NCBI RefSeq assembly: GCF_002887815.1
Contig: NZ_PDHO01000027.1
Coordinates: forward strand, 1 to 64,000
DNA: 64,000 bases
Direction: 5' to 3'
From: Mycobacterium sp. ENV421
GTDB taxonomy: Bacteria; Actinomycetota; Actinomycetes; Mycobacteriales; Mycobacteriaceae
Shown here piece after piece: positions 38,743-47,520 of this stretch. The notes under the pieces were generated by a model. That model searched no databases, had not been told where the DNA came from, and worked only from the letters and a program-made list of their open reading frames with translations. Within the stretch, counting starts at the first letter, position 1; the number at the start of each line of letters is the position of its first letter. Made by a program: the position numbers and the translations under genes.

Positions 38743-39345
38743 ATGGGAAAGCTGATCTTCACCGCGACCATGTCCATCGACGGCTACGTCGCCGACGCTG
38801 CCGGCGACTTCCAATGGTCCGCCCCCGAGGGGGCGGTGTTCGCCACGCACGTCGAGCGGATGGGCGAGGTGTCCACCGAGGTGCTGGGCCGCCGGACCTT
38901 CGAGTTGATGCAGTACTGGGAGACCGATCCCGACGACCAGGTCTGGACGCCGGCAGAGCAGGAGTTCGCTCGCCGCTGGCGGCGTATCGACAAGGTGGTG
39001 GCGTCCTCGACGCTGACGCACGACGAGATCGGATCGGACCGTGTCCGTTTGGTGCCGGACTTGAGCCTGGCGGAGTTGCGGCGAATCGTCGACGACGCAC
39101 CAGGGGTGGTCGAGATCTTCGGGCCGACCGTCGCGGCCGCCGCGATCCGGGCCGGCCTGGTCGAAGAGTTCCAGTTCTTCGTGGTCCCGAAGGTGGTGGG
39201 CGGTGGCCTGCGGGCACTGCCCGACGATGTGCAGCTCGACCTCAGGCTCGAAGGGCACGAGACGTTCGACAACGGCATCGTTCATCTGCGCTATGTCGGG
39301 CAGCAGGATTCGATGTTGGGCCATGACGCCGGAAGCGGGCGGTGA
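38743..39345 (+). CDS. Dihydrofolate reductase-like (RibD C-terminal) family protein
   Basis: A 200-residue protein. MGKLIFTATMSIDGYVADAAGDFQW is the family N-terminus, EVLGRRTFELMQYW follows, and GGGLRALPDDVQLDLRLEGHETFDNGIVHLRY closes the fold. It should bind NADPH or a flavin-type cofactor, but the substrate is unknown and a true folate role is unlikely. CAGTCT lies 7 nt before ATG 38743 as a weak -10. It lies 54 bp after arsC but shows no obvious link to arsenic resistance. Confidence 0.85.
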   Translation: MGKLIFTATMSIDGYVADAAGDFQWSAPEGAVFATHVERMGEVSTEVLGRRTFELMQYWETDPDDQVWTPAEQEFARRWRRIDKVVASSTLTHDEIGSDRVRLVPDLSLAELRRIVDDAPGVVEIFGPTVAAAAIRAGLVEEFQFFVVPKVVGGGLRALPDDVQLDLRLEGHETFDNGIVHLRYVGQQDSMLGHDAGSGR

Positions 39346-39628
39346 AAACCTAGACTCACGCGTCGTCGTCCGTCTGGGTGGTGACGAGTTCGTCGTCGTC
39401 CGCGAACGCCTACCGGGCCTCGCCCAGCTGGATGACCTTGCCGAGCACATCGGTCACAGTCTGTCGACGTCCTTCGACGTCGATTCCCATGCGCTGACCG
39501 TAGGCGCCAGCATCGGGCGCGCAGCCGGCTCTGATCTCACTGCCGCGCAACTACTTTCCCGAGCCGACGAGGCGATGTACCGCATCAAACGTGACCGGCG
39601 CGGCGAGGGTGGGGGAGCTCAGGCATAG
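39346..39628 (+). pseudogene. Truncated GGDEF (diguanylate cyclase) remnant
   Basis: Directly after the DHFR-like stop the frame reads RVVVRLGGDEFVVVRERL, the GGDEF active site, then GASIGRAA and LLSRADEAMYRIKRDRRG, the C-terminal half of a diguanylate cyclase domain. The N-terminal half and any sensor domain are missing, and no start codon precedes the GGDEF motif in a sensible place. It is therefore a 5'-truncated remnant. Its end overlaps the convergent methyltransferase by 10 bp. Confidence 0.75.
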
Positions 39629-40332
39629 CCGACCCAGCCGCGGAACGTGAACGCCGTGAAGAACTCGGTGACATCGGTGAAGCCTGCTTCCCGCAGAATG
39701 GCGCGGTCCTGTTCTGGCGACAGAACAGGAACCTCGTCGGCGATGGCGCTGCGCGCCTTGTCGACGTCCGCCGGATCGATGCCCGCCGCGACGAGGTTCG
39801 CGACATGCCTGCTGATCCACACGTCCCGTTCGCCGTCGCCTTGGGGAAAACTCATGTGCGCAACGACGAACGGCGCACCGGGTGCCAACCGGCGCCGGAC
39901 CTGTGCGGCCGTCTCGCGGCGGACCTCCCAGGGCAGAAAATGCAGTGTCAGCAGACTTGTCGCGGCGGCGAACGGGCCGTCCGGGGCGTCCTCGATGTAG
40001 CCACAGTGCATGCGCACCCGTTCGGCATACGGTCCGAGGTTGCGCGCCGCGAGTTCCAGCATCGCCGCCGACGGGTCAACGGCGTCGAACGTCCACCCTG
40101 GCTGGGCTTGGGCGAAGGCCTTGGTCTCCAGCCCGCCGCCGGCTCCGAGCACCAGCACCCTGGCATCGGACGGCGCGCGTTCATCGATGAGAACCGTGGC
40201 CAGCCGGTGGATGTCGCGGTAGGCGGGCACCATCTGCGCCGCACGGGCGGCGTACATCTCGACGTGGCGTGGATCGTCGAACGGGTTCGCAGTTGAGGTC
40301 ACGTCCCGATGGTGCTGACGGACGAGCGACAT
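39619..40332 (-). CDS. Class I SAM-dependent methyltransferase
   Basis: A protein of about 237 residues. VLVLGAGGGLETKAFAQAQ is motif I, FDAVDPSAAMLELAARNLG motif II, ATSLLTLHFLPWEVRRETA the motif IV area, and RRLAPGAPFVVAHMSFPQG follows; this pattern resembles tRNA-CmoA-like or unknown small-molecule methyltransferases. The start is uncertain: ATG 40332, GTG 40302 (VTSTANPFDDPRHV) and TTG 40359 are all possible, none with a clear Shine-Dalgarno. Divergent from the lipoprotein gene at 40394. Confidence 0.8.
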   Translation of the reverse strand: MSLVRQHHRDVTSTANPFDDPRHVEMYAARAAQMVPAYRDIHRLATVLIDERAPSDARVLVLGAGGGLETKAFAQAQPGWTFDAVDPSAAMLELAARNLGPYAERVRMHCGYIEDAPDGPFAAATSLLTLHFLPWEVRRETAAQVRRRLAPGAPFVVAHMSFPQGDGERDVWISRHVANLVAAGIDPADVDKARSAIADEVPVLSPEQDRAILREAGFTDVTEFFTAFTFRGWVGYA

Positions 40333-40393
40333 CGGCAAGGGGATTTGCCAATCAGGCAAGACCGGCGAGATGCCCGCGCGCTACTATCCGCCC

Positions 40394-40918
40394 ATGCGCG
40401 GAACACGGTTGGTTAGAGTCCCTCTCGGCCTGTTGGCCATCGCACTCATGGGTGCGGCATGCGGGAATTCCACCCAGACCGCCCAGCAGTCGCCGCCGAG
40501 CACACCTGCCAGTACGTCGATGGCACCCGCGCTGGAAGCGGTCGCATTCGGCACCAAGGTCGACATCGCGTCATCCGACGGAACCGCGGCCTACGTCGTC
40601 GACAACCTTCAGCCGGTGCCGCCCGACGCTCAGATCGTCCCAGCCAAGGGCACGATGTACGCCGTCGACGTGACGATCGCCGCCAAGAGCGGCACACCGG
40701 CCTACAACGGCTTCTACCTCGTCGCGCGCGCCGCCGACGGGTCGAACATCGCGCCCGCCGTCGGCGCTGTCCGCCCCGGCATCACCTCGGGGCAGCTCGC
40801 GCAGGACCAGCAGGTCGCCGGCCACGTCGCCTACGACGTACCCCAGGGCCAGACCATCACCGCGATCCAGTTCCGCGACCCCAAAGGCAAGGTGCTGGCG
40901 GTCTGGGGCGCCGGGTAG
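40394..40918 (+). CDS. Lipoprotein with MPT63-like (DUF1942) domain
   Basis: A 174-residue lipoprotein: a basic start, LGLLAIALMGAAC with lipobox MGAAC, a Ser/Thr/Pro/Gln linker (about 25-48), then an immunoglobulin-like beta domain. The order TMYAVDVTIAAKSGTPAYNG, then FYLVARAADG, then VAGHVAYDVPQGQTIT and KVLAVWG resembles secreted MPT63 proteins. Function unknown, cell-surface. TACTAT (40382-40387) ends 6 nt before ATG 40394, so leaderless. Confidence 0.78.
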   Translation: MRGTRLVRVPLGLLAIALMGAACGNSTQTAQQSPPSTPASTSMAPALEAVAFGTKVDIASSDGTAAYVVDNLQPVPPDAQIVPAKGTMYAVDVTIAAKSGTPAYNGFYLVARAADGSNIAPAVGAVRPGITSGQLAQDQQVAGHVAYDVPQGQTITAIQFRDPKGKVLAVWGAG

Positions 40919-40939
40919 GTTCAGCTCGGGAGGCGCGTC

Positions 40940-41251
40940 ATGCGATGGGGGATCGGGCGATCGGTGACCGCGCTGCTCGGCGCGGCCGCTGCGCCGATCG
41001 TGTTCGCGTCGACGGCCTCGGCCGACACGGCACAGGCGACCATCGACGAATTGCAGTCCCAGGGCTACGTCGTCGCGATCAACTGGGTCGACGGCAACAC
41101 CGGTGCGCCGTTGTCCTCCTGCCAGGTGGTGGCCGTGCACAATCCGGACAGCTCGCCCGGCGAGTCGACCGGCGCGACCACCGTCTACGTCGACCTGTCG
41201 TGCCCGCACCGTGAGTCACCGATCGGTATCGGCGTCGGCATCGGCTTCTGA
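40940..41251 (+). CDS. Small secreted protein
   Basis: A 103-residue protein with a signal peptide (RSVTALLGAAAAPIVFASTASA, cut after about residue 28). The mature 75 residues include AINWVDGNTGAPLSSCQVVAV and VDLSCPHRES, so one disulfide between two Cys is likely. It ends with a glycine/isoleucine-rich IGIGVGIGF. This resembles a group of small mycobacterial exported proteins of unknown function. GGGAGG lies upstream of ATG 40940. It is 21 bp after the lipoprotein gene and probably co-transcribed. Confidence 0.75.
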   Translation: MRWGIGRSVTALLGAAAAPIVFASTASADTAQATIDELQSQGYVVAINWVDGNTGAPLSSCQVVAVHNPDSSPGESTGATTVYVDLSCPHRESPIGIGVGIGF

Positions 41252-41255
41252 CGAA

Positions 41256-41951
41256 TCAGTCTGCCAGAACCTGTATTTCGTCACCGAGTCGATAGCCGTC
41301 GACCAGCGGTAGCGTGTCACCGCTCCAAAACCGGCCGGGATCGAACCAGTTCTCGTTCTTCTCGGTGGCCAGCAAGCCCATCTCCTCGTAGGTGAGGGCC
41401 ACCGTCTCCGCGCAATAGGCCGTCTGCAGCCCGACTTCGCGCTCGGCCAGCTTGCGCCGCTCCGCGGATTGTCGAACCTTCTTGTGTACGACCGGAATTC
41501 CCCGCGTCCAGTCACTCACGGTGGGTAGCCGCCCGCGCAGCCAGCGGCCGGTCAGCCGCGCCGTCGACGGAAACGGGGTGCCGTCCATCCGGGCGATCAC
41601 CTTCAGCAGCTGATCTTCGTGGTCGCGACTGACATCCGGGGTGAGCTGACGCAGCCAACACCGCTGACCGTAGTGGTGCAGCCATTGCTCGACGGCCTCT
41701 CGCGCGTCGTTGAGCTGCACTCCCCGGTGATTGGTTCCGGTCCACAGATCCAGCAGCTTGTGGCCGAGCTCGGCGTGCCAGATCAACGGCGGCAGATCGT
41801 CGATCGCCACCGTCATGCCGACGTGGTTGACCGGCGCGTTGGTCAAAGTCTGGATCGCCCGGTCCGGGCCGGATCCGCCGCGGAACAACCAGACGTCACC
41901 GGTGCGGGTTTCGTTCAGCGCCTGTGTCAACGACACGGTGTGCTCACTCAC
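41256..41951 (-). CDS. Hypothetical protein, possibly NlpC/P60-like papain fold
   Basis: A 231-residue protein that I only partly recognise. TGDVWLFRGGSGPDRAIQTLTN, VNHVGMTVAID and YCAETVALTYEEMGLL are spaced like circularly permuted papain-fold (NlpC/P60, YiiX-type) proteins, in which a His and a late Cys are catalytic; H in NHVGM and C in AYCAET would fit. No signal peptide. GTG 41951 is chosen because TATGCT (41963-41958) ends exactly 6 nt upstream; the open frame to 42074 overlaps the next gene. It shares a bidirectional promoter with the small gene at 41974. Confidence 0.65.
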   Translation of the reverse strand: MSEHTVSLTQALNETRTGDVWLFRGGSGPDRAIQTLTNAPVNHVGMTVAIDDLPPLIWHAELGHKLLDLWTGTNHRGVQLNDAREAVEQWLHHYGQRCWLRQLTPDVSRDHEDQLLKVIARMDGTPFPSTARLTGRWLRGRLPTVSDWTRGIPVVHKKVRQSAERRKLAEREVGLQTAYCAETVALTYEEMGLLATEKNENWFDPGRFWSGDTLPLVDGYRLGDEIQVLAD

Positions 41952-41957
41952 CAGCGC

Positions 41958-41967
41958 AGCATAGTGT
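41958..41967. promoter_or_regulatory. Overlapping divergent -10 boxes (bidirectional promoter)
   Basis: Reverse-strand TATGCT (41963-41958) and forward-strand TAGTGT (41962-41967) overlap by 2 bp. Each ends exactly 6 nt before a start codon (GTG 41951 on the minus strand, ATG 41974 on the plus strand), so both transcripts would be leaderless, with starts 23 bp apart. Confidence 0.5.
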
Positions 41968-41973
41968 GATCGC

Positions 41974-42141
41974 ATGCGCGGTATCTGGAAGTGGATCGGT
42001 CTGGCCGGTGCGGCCGGCGTCGTCGCGGGCGGGGTACTCGTCGCGCGGGACCAACGGCGCCGCAAGGCATACACACCCGACGAGATCCGCGCCCGGCTGC
42101 ACCAGCGTCACGCCGAAGCGGACGCCGCGCCGAAGGGCTAG
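41974..42141 (+). CDS. Small hydrophobic-N-terminus protein, 55 aa
   Basis: A 55-codon gene too short for routine calling. [19 protein letters not shown] followed by [19 protein letters not shown] gives one membrane segment (about 5-23) and then a basic and helical tail, so a small single-pass membrane protein is likely. Support: TAGTGT ends 6 nt before ATG 41974, and its TAG shares a CTAG with the stop of the convergent adenylate cyclase gene, filling the gap precisely. Function unknown. Confidence 0.65.
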   Translation: MRGIWKWIGLAGAAGVVAGGVLVARDQRRRKAYTPDEIRARLHQRHAEADAAPKG

Positions 42142-42926
42142 GCCACCGCGTACAGCCGGTGGCTGCCGCTGAACCCCTTGAGTTCGGCGTCCCGGCCCTC
42201 GTCGAAGTTCTGCTGATCGCCGACGGCGGTCCGCACCGACTCGCTCACCAGGATCTCGCCGCCGTCGGCCTGACCGGCGACCCGGGCCGCCATCGCGACG
42301 TTGCGACCGAACAGGTCGTCGCCGCGGCGCACCGACTTGCCCATGTGGATGCCGATCCGTACCCGAATGCTGTTGTTTCGCAACCGTTTCGCATCGCGCG
42401 CCAATTCCCGCTGCATTGCCACCGCGCAATTCACCGCGGCGGAGGGGTCGGCAAAGGCCACCATGAACCCGTCGCCCTGACTCTTGACGACGTGGCCGTC
42501 GTGTTTGTTCACCAGCCGCCGGACCATCCGGTCATGGCTGCCGATCAGCTTGACCCAGGCCCGGTCTCCGATGCGTTCGTTGAGCGCGGTGGACCCCTCG
42601 ATGTCGGAGAACATCACCACCACCTTGCCGTCGGGCGCCAGCCGAGCGAGGTCCGGCCGCTCGACGTCGGCCCAGTCGGCGAGCTCCTCGATCGATGACC
42701 GCACCGCACCGCCGAAGCCCTGGGTGCGGACCAGGTTGGCGGTCTGCCACACCTGCTTGACCGCCTCCCGGCCGCCCGTCCACAGCATGGTGCGGGTGTC
42801 CAGCCGCCCGCGGAGCTCGTCGGCTTCCCGCTGGGTGGCGGCCAGACGTGAGCGCATCACCAGCAGCGCGATCGCTTCGCCCACGACCAGCACCGCCAAC
42901 ACCGCAGCCACGATCGTCCAACCCAC
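42138..42926 (-). CDS. Membrane-anchored class III adenylate cyclase
   Basis: A 262-residue protein. One N-terminal membrane segment ([20 protein letters not shown]) and a short helical linker precede a class III cyclase domain (about 100-262): [19 protein letters not shown] has the first metal Asp, [19 protein letters not shown] the second Asp, and [20 protein letters not shown] the transition-state Asn/Arg region. It should make cAMP. The syntenic M. tuberculosis gene (Rv1120c, as I recall) is degraded, whereas this copy looks intact. GTG 42926 has AGAAGGG upstream. Confidence 0.9.
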   Translation of the reverse strand: MGWTIVAAVLAVLVVGEAIALLVMRSRLAATQREADELRGRLDTRTMLWTGGREAVKQVWQTANLVRTQGFGGAVRSSIEELADWADVERPDLARLAPDGKVVVMFSDIEGSTALNERIGDRAWVKLIGSHDRMVRRLVNKHDGHVVKSQGDGFMVAFADPSAAVNCAVAMQRELARDAKRLRNNSIRVRIGIHMGKSVRRGDDLFGRNVAMAARVAGQADGGEILVSESVRTAVGDQQNFDEGRDAELKGFSGSHRLYAVA

Positions 42927-42960
42927 TGTGCGTCGCCCTTCTGTCCGCGATCCTGAACAG

Positions 42961-43893
42961 ATGATGCCTCCTTACTACGAGAGCAGATTCATCCGCGCGA
43001 ATCACCCTCGGCGCGCGCAGGCCATCTGGCTGCGCTGGACACGACTGCTGCCCAAGCCCGGCGACGCGGTGGCCGACGTCTGGGTGATGCTGTTCGACCC
43101 CGACGGTGCCGGAAACCGTGCGCTCAAGGTGCCGCACCCGCTGGCCGACGCCGACTACCTGTCCGATCCCTGGTCGGCCAGGATCGCCGATACCGAGATC
43201 GACGACGTACACGCCAGTGCGACGCTGGACGGCGCGTCGTGCGACCTGGCCATCACGCCCGGTGACGAACCGCCGGTCAAGCTCCTCACCGACCGCTCCT
43301 ATACGGCGAAGTTCCCCACCGCCAAGACCCAGGTGCGCCACCCGCTGGCCCGCTTCGACGGCACGGTGACCCTCGGTGACGCCCGAGTCGCCGTCGAATC
43401 GTGGACGGGCAGTGTCAACCACAACTGGGGCAGCAAGCACACCCCGGCCTACGCCTTCGGCCAGGTGTGCGGATTCGACGAGCACCCCAAGTCCAGCCTG
43501 GAGGTGGTCACCGCGCACGCCGCACTCGGACCGCTGCGGTTGCCCGCCACCACCCTGTTCGTCCTGCGCCACGCGGGCTGGCAGGTGGCCGTGCGGTCCA
43601 TACTGGGCGCCCGGCACACCCACGGTTCATACGCACCGTTCGAATGGTCGTTCGGCGGCCGTACCGACGGATTCGAACTGCACGGCGAGATTCGGGCCGA
43701 GCCCGGCGACGTCATCGGGCTGACCTACACCGACACCAACAGTGCGACCAAGTACTGCTACAACTCCGCTCTGGCGGATTGTCGAATAACTCTGTCCGGC
43801 AACGGTCTTGACACCGAACTGGCTGCCTCGCGGCGCGCGATGTTCGAGATCCTGACCGACCAGAGGCACGGCGACGTCCCGTTGTTGGCCTAG
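42961..43893 (+). CDS. Conserved hypothetical protein (lipocalin/tocopherol-cyclase-like)
   Basis: A 310-residue protein. Tryptophan-rich strands such as [22 protein letters not shown] and [20 protein letters not shown] suggest a two-domain calycin-like fold, as in tocopherol cyclase or hydroxyneurosporene synthase families that bind hydrophobic molecules; this is a tentative match. No membrane segment. ATG 42961 is preferred: GATCCT lies 6 nt upstream, and the frame upstream is antisense to the cyclase gene. Its coding frame ends 85 bp before the LuxR regulator gene. Confidence 0.7.
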   Translation: MMPPYYESRFIRANHPRRAQAIWLRWTRLLPKPGDAVADVWVMLFDPDGAGNRALKVPHPLADADYLSDPWSARIADTEIDDVHASATLDGASCDLAITPGDEPPVKLLTDRSYTAKFPTAKTQVRHPLARFDGTVTLGDARVAVESWTGSVNHNWGSKHTPAYAFGQVCGFDEHPKSSLEVVTAHAALGPLRLPATTLFVLRHAGWQVAVRSILGARHTHGSYAPFEWSFGGRTDGFELHGEIRAEPGDVIGLTYTDTNSATKYCYNSALADCRITLSGNGLDTELAASRRAMFEILTDQRHGDVPLLA

Positions 43894-43966
43894 CGCCGGC
43901 CGCGGACCGGTCTTCGTGTGGGCTCCGAACGTGCGCAATCCGCCCAGTTCAGGGCTTTCGCCTGCG

Positions 43967-43972
43967 TAAACT
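43967..43972 (+). promoter_or_regulatory. -10 box of the LAL regulator gene (leaderless)
   Basis: TAAACT ends 6 nt before GTG 43979. No Shine-Dalgarno is present, which supports this GTG as the true start. Confidence 0.55.
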
Positions 43973-43978
43973 GCGGCC

Positions 43979-46600
43979 GTGGGGGACAGCCGCACCTGGC
44001 CTGTCATGCGTCGAGGCAAGGAACTCGCCGCGATCCAGGCGACCCTGCAGGGCCGGCCCGGCCAATGCGGGACTCTGCTTCTCGGCGACGCCGGTGTCGG
44101 GAAGACCACGCTGGCACGGATGGCCGCGCACACGTTGCGCACCGCCGCGGTGTGGGTCGCAGGCACCGAGTCCGCGCGCGATGTGCCGCTGGGTGTGTTC
44201 GCCCATCTGCTTGTCAGTCCGATGCCCACCGACCCGGTCGCCATGCTGGCCGCCGCTTTTCACGCGGTACGCCGGGAGAAGCTGGCGCTCATCGGCGTTG
44301 ACGATGTGCACCTGGTCGACCACCTGTCCGCGACGCTGCTACACCGGCTGGCTGTCGAAGGGGCGGTGCGCATCGTGGCGACCGCCCGCAGCGGCGAGCC
44401 GATACCCGAGACGATCACCGCGCTGTGGAAAGACGGCTACCTGGTTCGGCTGGATGTCGCGCCGTTCAGCAAGGCCGAGTCGGTGGCGCTGATCGAGACG
44501 GCCCTCGGCGGACGCCTGGAGCGGCTTTCCGCGGACTTGATGTGGGAAGCCTCCAGTGGCAACGCATTATTCGTCCGGCACCTCGTCGAAGGGGCGCTGG
44601 AAGCCGGAACCCTGCGCCAGGTCAACGGTGTTTGGCAGCTCCGCGGCGAGACGGCGGTGGCCTCGAAACTGGCGCCGTTGCTCAGCAGTCGGCTCGACCG
44701 GTTGCCCGACGACGAACGGCGGGCTCTGCATCTGCTGGCGGTGTCGGAGCCGCTGACATTGGAGGTGCTGTCCGAGCTCGTCGACACCGACACGTTGGAA
44801 CGAGCCGAGCGGCGAGGACTGATCCGCGTCGTCGATATCGGCGGCTCAGCTGAAATTCACTTCACCCACTCGGTGATCGGCGATGTCATCCGGCAGAGCC
44901 TGGGCCAGGTCGCGGGCCGCCGCCTGCGGACCGAGCTGGTGGGCGCGATGGATCTGCACCCGTCGCAGACGCCGGTGCAACGCGTGCGGCGCGCTGAACT
45001 GGCGCTGCACTCCGACACCACGATGGACGCCGGATTCTTCTCCCGCGCAGCAGAAGACGCGATCGCCCTGATGAACATCACGCTCGCCGAGCGGCTGGCC
45101 CGGGCCGCCGTCGACGCCGGTGGCGGCCTGGTGGCCTCCGAACTACTCGCGCGGACACTGCTGTGGCAAGGCCGGGCTCCCGAGTCCGAAGTGATCCTGG
45201 CGTCGTTCGACCCCGACACCCTCACCGAGTTCGAGCTGGCCCGGTGGGGCATGGCGCGGATTGCGAATCTCCAGTGGTCGATGGGAGACGCCGCGGCCGC
45301 CGCAGAGATCCTGAAAATGCTGCAGCAGAGAATCACCCACCCGCGTGTGCGAGTGGGTGTCGATAGCCTCGCTGCCGCGCTGGCCGTTCTCGACAATCGA
45401 CTCGACGAGGCCGCCGAGCTGGCCGACAAGGTGCTGGCCGATCCGGCCGCGCCACCGATTGCCGTCGGGTGGGCGGTCTTCGGCGGTGGCATGGCGGCCG
45501 CACTCAAAGGCTGCACCGCCGACGCGGCACGGCTGGCCGCACGGGGCCACGAGGTCTACGACAAGATCGACGGGTTGCTGCGGTTCCTGCTGGCGCTGGG
45601 TGAGGTGCGCGCCCTGACATTGGCCGGTGATTTCGCTGCCGCGCAAGCCCGTTCGGGTGACATCGTGCGGATCACCTCGCCCGGCCAGTACCGCGCCCGC
45701 GCGATGGCGAACGTCTTGGCGGGCACCGTGGAACTGGGCCGGGGGCAACTGCGGGTGGCGATGGGCCGTCTCGAGGAGACCCTGGCCGCGCTCAGCGGTG
45801 AGGCCGCCGCCTCCTGGAACGTGCCGGCCAGATTGCTTCTGGCGCAGTGCTATTGCGGACTCGGGTACGACTCGGCGGCCGCACCGCTGGTGACTGAACT
45901 GCGGGACCTGGTGAGCCGCGCGGCGACGATGTTCGAACCTGCGGTCCGGATCGCCGAGGCGTGGCTGGCCGCGGCCATGGGCCATGTCAGCGGCGCGGTC
46001 ACGATGGCCCTGCGCGCGGCCGACCTGGCCGCCGAGTCGGGCCAGCGCGCCATCGAGCTGATGGCACTGCACGCCGCCGCGCGATTCGGCGACAAGACCT
46101 GCCTGCCACGGATCGTCGAGGTGGCCGCGGTGATCGGTGGGCCGCTGGCGGCCATCGACGCGGCGCACGCCACCGGCCTGATGAAAGACGATGGTGCAGC
46201 GGTGTTTTCGGCGTCGCAGGAGTTCGAACGGATCGGCGCCCTGCTGTCGGCGGCCGACGCCGCAGCACAGGCGGCGGCACTCTTCGATGCCGCCGGACAG
46301 CGCAGACATTCACTGGAAGCGGCGGCGGCCGCCGACCGGCTCGGTAAGGAATGCGGCGGATTGAAGACACCAGCACTGATGGCCACCTCGCAGCCGCTGC
46401 CACTGTCTCGTCGGGAACGCGAGATCGCCCAGCTGGTGGTGCGCGGATTGTCCAACCGCGACATCGCCGAACGGCTCGTGGTGTCGACCCGCACCGTCGA
46501 GGGGCACCTGTACCGGATGTACCTCAAACTCAACGTGACCAGTCGCGAGGACCTGCGCGACATCATCCGCCACGCGCTCGAGGACGGCGGGCCTGGTTGA
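43979..46600 (+). CDS. LAL-type LuxR family transcriptional regulator
   Basis: An 873-residue regulator of the large ATP-binding LuxR class. The N-terminal NTPase has Walker A LLLGDAGVGKTTLARMA (about 34-50) and Walker B LALIGVDDVHLVD (about 101-113). The middle about 500 residues are Ala/Leu-rich helical repeats (TPR-like). The C-terminus is a GerE/LuxR helix-turn-helix: LSRREREIAQLVVRGLSNRD then TVEGHLYRMYLKLNV. Inducer and targets unknown. The hydroxyacid dehydrogenase gene begins 8 bp downstream. Confidence 0.92.
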   Translation: MGDSRTWPVMRRGKELAAIQATLQGRPGQCGTLLLGDAGVGKTTLARMAAHTLRTAAVWVAGTESARDVPLGVFAHLLVSPMPTDPVAMLAAAFHAVRREKLALIGVDDVHLVDHLSATLLHRLAVEGAVRIVATARSGEPIPETITALWKDGYLVRLDVAPFSKAESVALIETALGGRLERLSADLMWEASSGNALFVRHLVEGALEAGTLRQVNGVWQLRGETAVASKLAPLLSSRLDRLPDDERRALHLLAVSEPLTLEVLSELVDTDTLERAERRGLIRVVDIGGSAEIHFTHSVIGDVIRQSLGQVAGRRLRTELVGAMDLHPSQTPVQRVRRAELALHSDTTMDAGFFSRAAEDAIALMNITLAERLARAAVDAGGGLVASELLARTLLWQGRAPESEVILASFDPDTLTEFELARWGMARIANLQWSMGDAAAAAEILKMLQQRITHPRVRVGVDSLAAALAVLDNRLDEAAELADKVLADPAAPPIAVGWAVFGGGMAAALKGCTADAARLAARGHEVYDKIDGLLRFLLALGEVRALTLAGDFAAAQARSGDIVRITSPGQYRARAMANVLAGTVELGRGQLRVAMGRLEETLAALSGEAAASWNVPARLLLAQCYCGLGYDSAAAPLVTELRDLVSRAATMFEPAVRIAEAWLAAAMGHVSGAVTMALRAADLAAESGQRAIELMALHAAARFGDKTCLPRIVEVAAVIGGPLAAIDAAHATGLMKDDGAAVFSASQEFERIGALLSAADAAAQAAALFDAAGQRRHSLEAAAAADRLGKECGGLKTPALMATSQPLPLSRREREIAQLVVRGLSNRDIAERLVVSTRTVEGHLYRMYLKLNVTSREDLRDIIRHALEDGGPG

Positions 46601-46608
46601 CTGGCGGT

Positions 46609-47520
46609 ATGGCCATCCTCGTCGTCGGCAGACTCGAACCGTCTCTGGAGAAGCAACTGACGGCCAAGCACACACCGCTGCGACACCCCGTCGACACGCA
46701 GCGTGCCGCCGAGGTGACGGTGATCGTGTGCGGTGGCAGGCCGGGTGTCGATGCCGCGCTGATGGATTCGTTGCCCGCGCTGGGGGCCATCGTGAACTTC
46801 GGCGCCGGGTACGACGCCATCGACGTCGACGCGGCGCGCGAGCGGGGGATCGGGGTGAGCAACACTCCCGACGTCCTCAACGACACCGTCGCCGACACCG
46901 CGCTCGGCCTGATCCTCGACACCATGCGCCGGTTCAGCGCCGCCGACCGATACGTGCGGGCCGGCCGCTGGGCAACCGAGGGGCCGTTCCCCTACACCCG
47001 CGACCTCAGCGGCAGCCGCGTCGGCATCCTCGGGCTGGGCCGGATCGGCTCGGCTATCGCCACCCGGCTACGCGGATTCGACTGTGCCATCGCCTATCAC
47101 AACCGCCACGAGCTACCCGACAGTCCCCACCGCTACGCCGCTTCACCGGTGGAGCTGGCGGCGTCCGTGGACGTCCTGGTGGTCGTCACCGCCGGCGGAC
47201 CCGACACCACGCAGCTGGTGGATCGCGAGGTGCTGGAGGCGCTCGGCCCGGACGGTTTCCTGGTCAACGTCGCCCGCGGCAGCGTCGTCGACCAGGACGC
47301 GCTCATCGAGTTCCTGGAAGCGGGCCGCCTGGCCGGCGCCGGTCTGGACGTCTACGCGGCGGAGCCCGACGTACCCGTTCGGTTGTGGGAGCTCGACAAC
47401 GTCGTGCTGTTGCCGCACATGGGCAGCGCAACGATGCGAACCCGAACAGCGATGGCCACGTTGGCGATGCGCAACCTGGAGGAGTTCCTGGCCAGCGGTC
47501 AGCTGGTCACACCGGTCTAG
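46609..47520 (+). CDS. D-isomer-specific 2-hydroxyacid dehydrogenase
   Basis: A 303-residue NAD(P)-dependent dehydrogenase. GILGLGRIGSAIATRL is the dinucleotide loop. The catalytic triad is visible: Arg in FLVNVARGSVVDQ, Glu in DVYAAEPDVP, His in VVLLPHMGSAT. It could reduce glyoxylate or hydroxypyruvate, or act on another 2-ketoacid. ATG 46609 is 8 bp after the LAL regulator stop, probably the same transcript. The stop shares CTAG with the convergent hydrolase. Confidence 0.92.
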   Translation: MAILVVGRLEPSLEKQLTAKHTPLRHPVDTQRAAEVTVIVCGGRPGVDAALMDSLPALGAIVNFGAGYDAIDVDAARERGIGVSNTPDVLNDTVADTALGLILDTMRRFSAADRYVRAGRWATEGPFPYTRDLSGSRVGILGLGRIGSAIATRLRGFDCAIAYHNRHELPDSPHRYAASPVELAASVDVLVVVTAGGPDTTQLVDREVLEALGPDGFLVNVARGSVVDQDALIEFLEAGRLAGAGLDVYAAEPDVPVRLWELDNVVLLPHMGSATMRTRTAMATLAMRNLEEFLASGQLVTPV

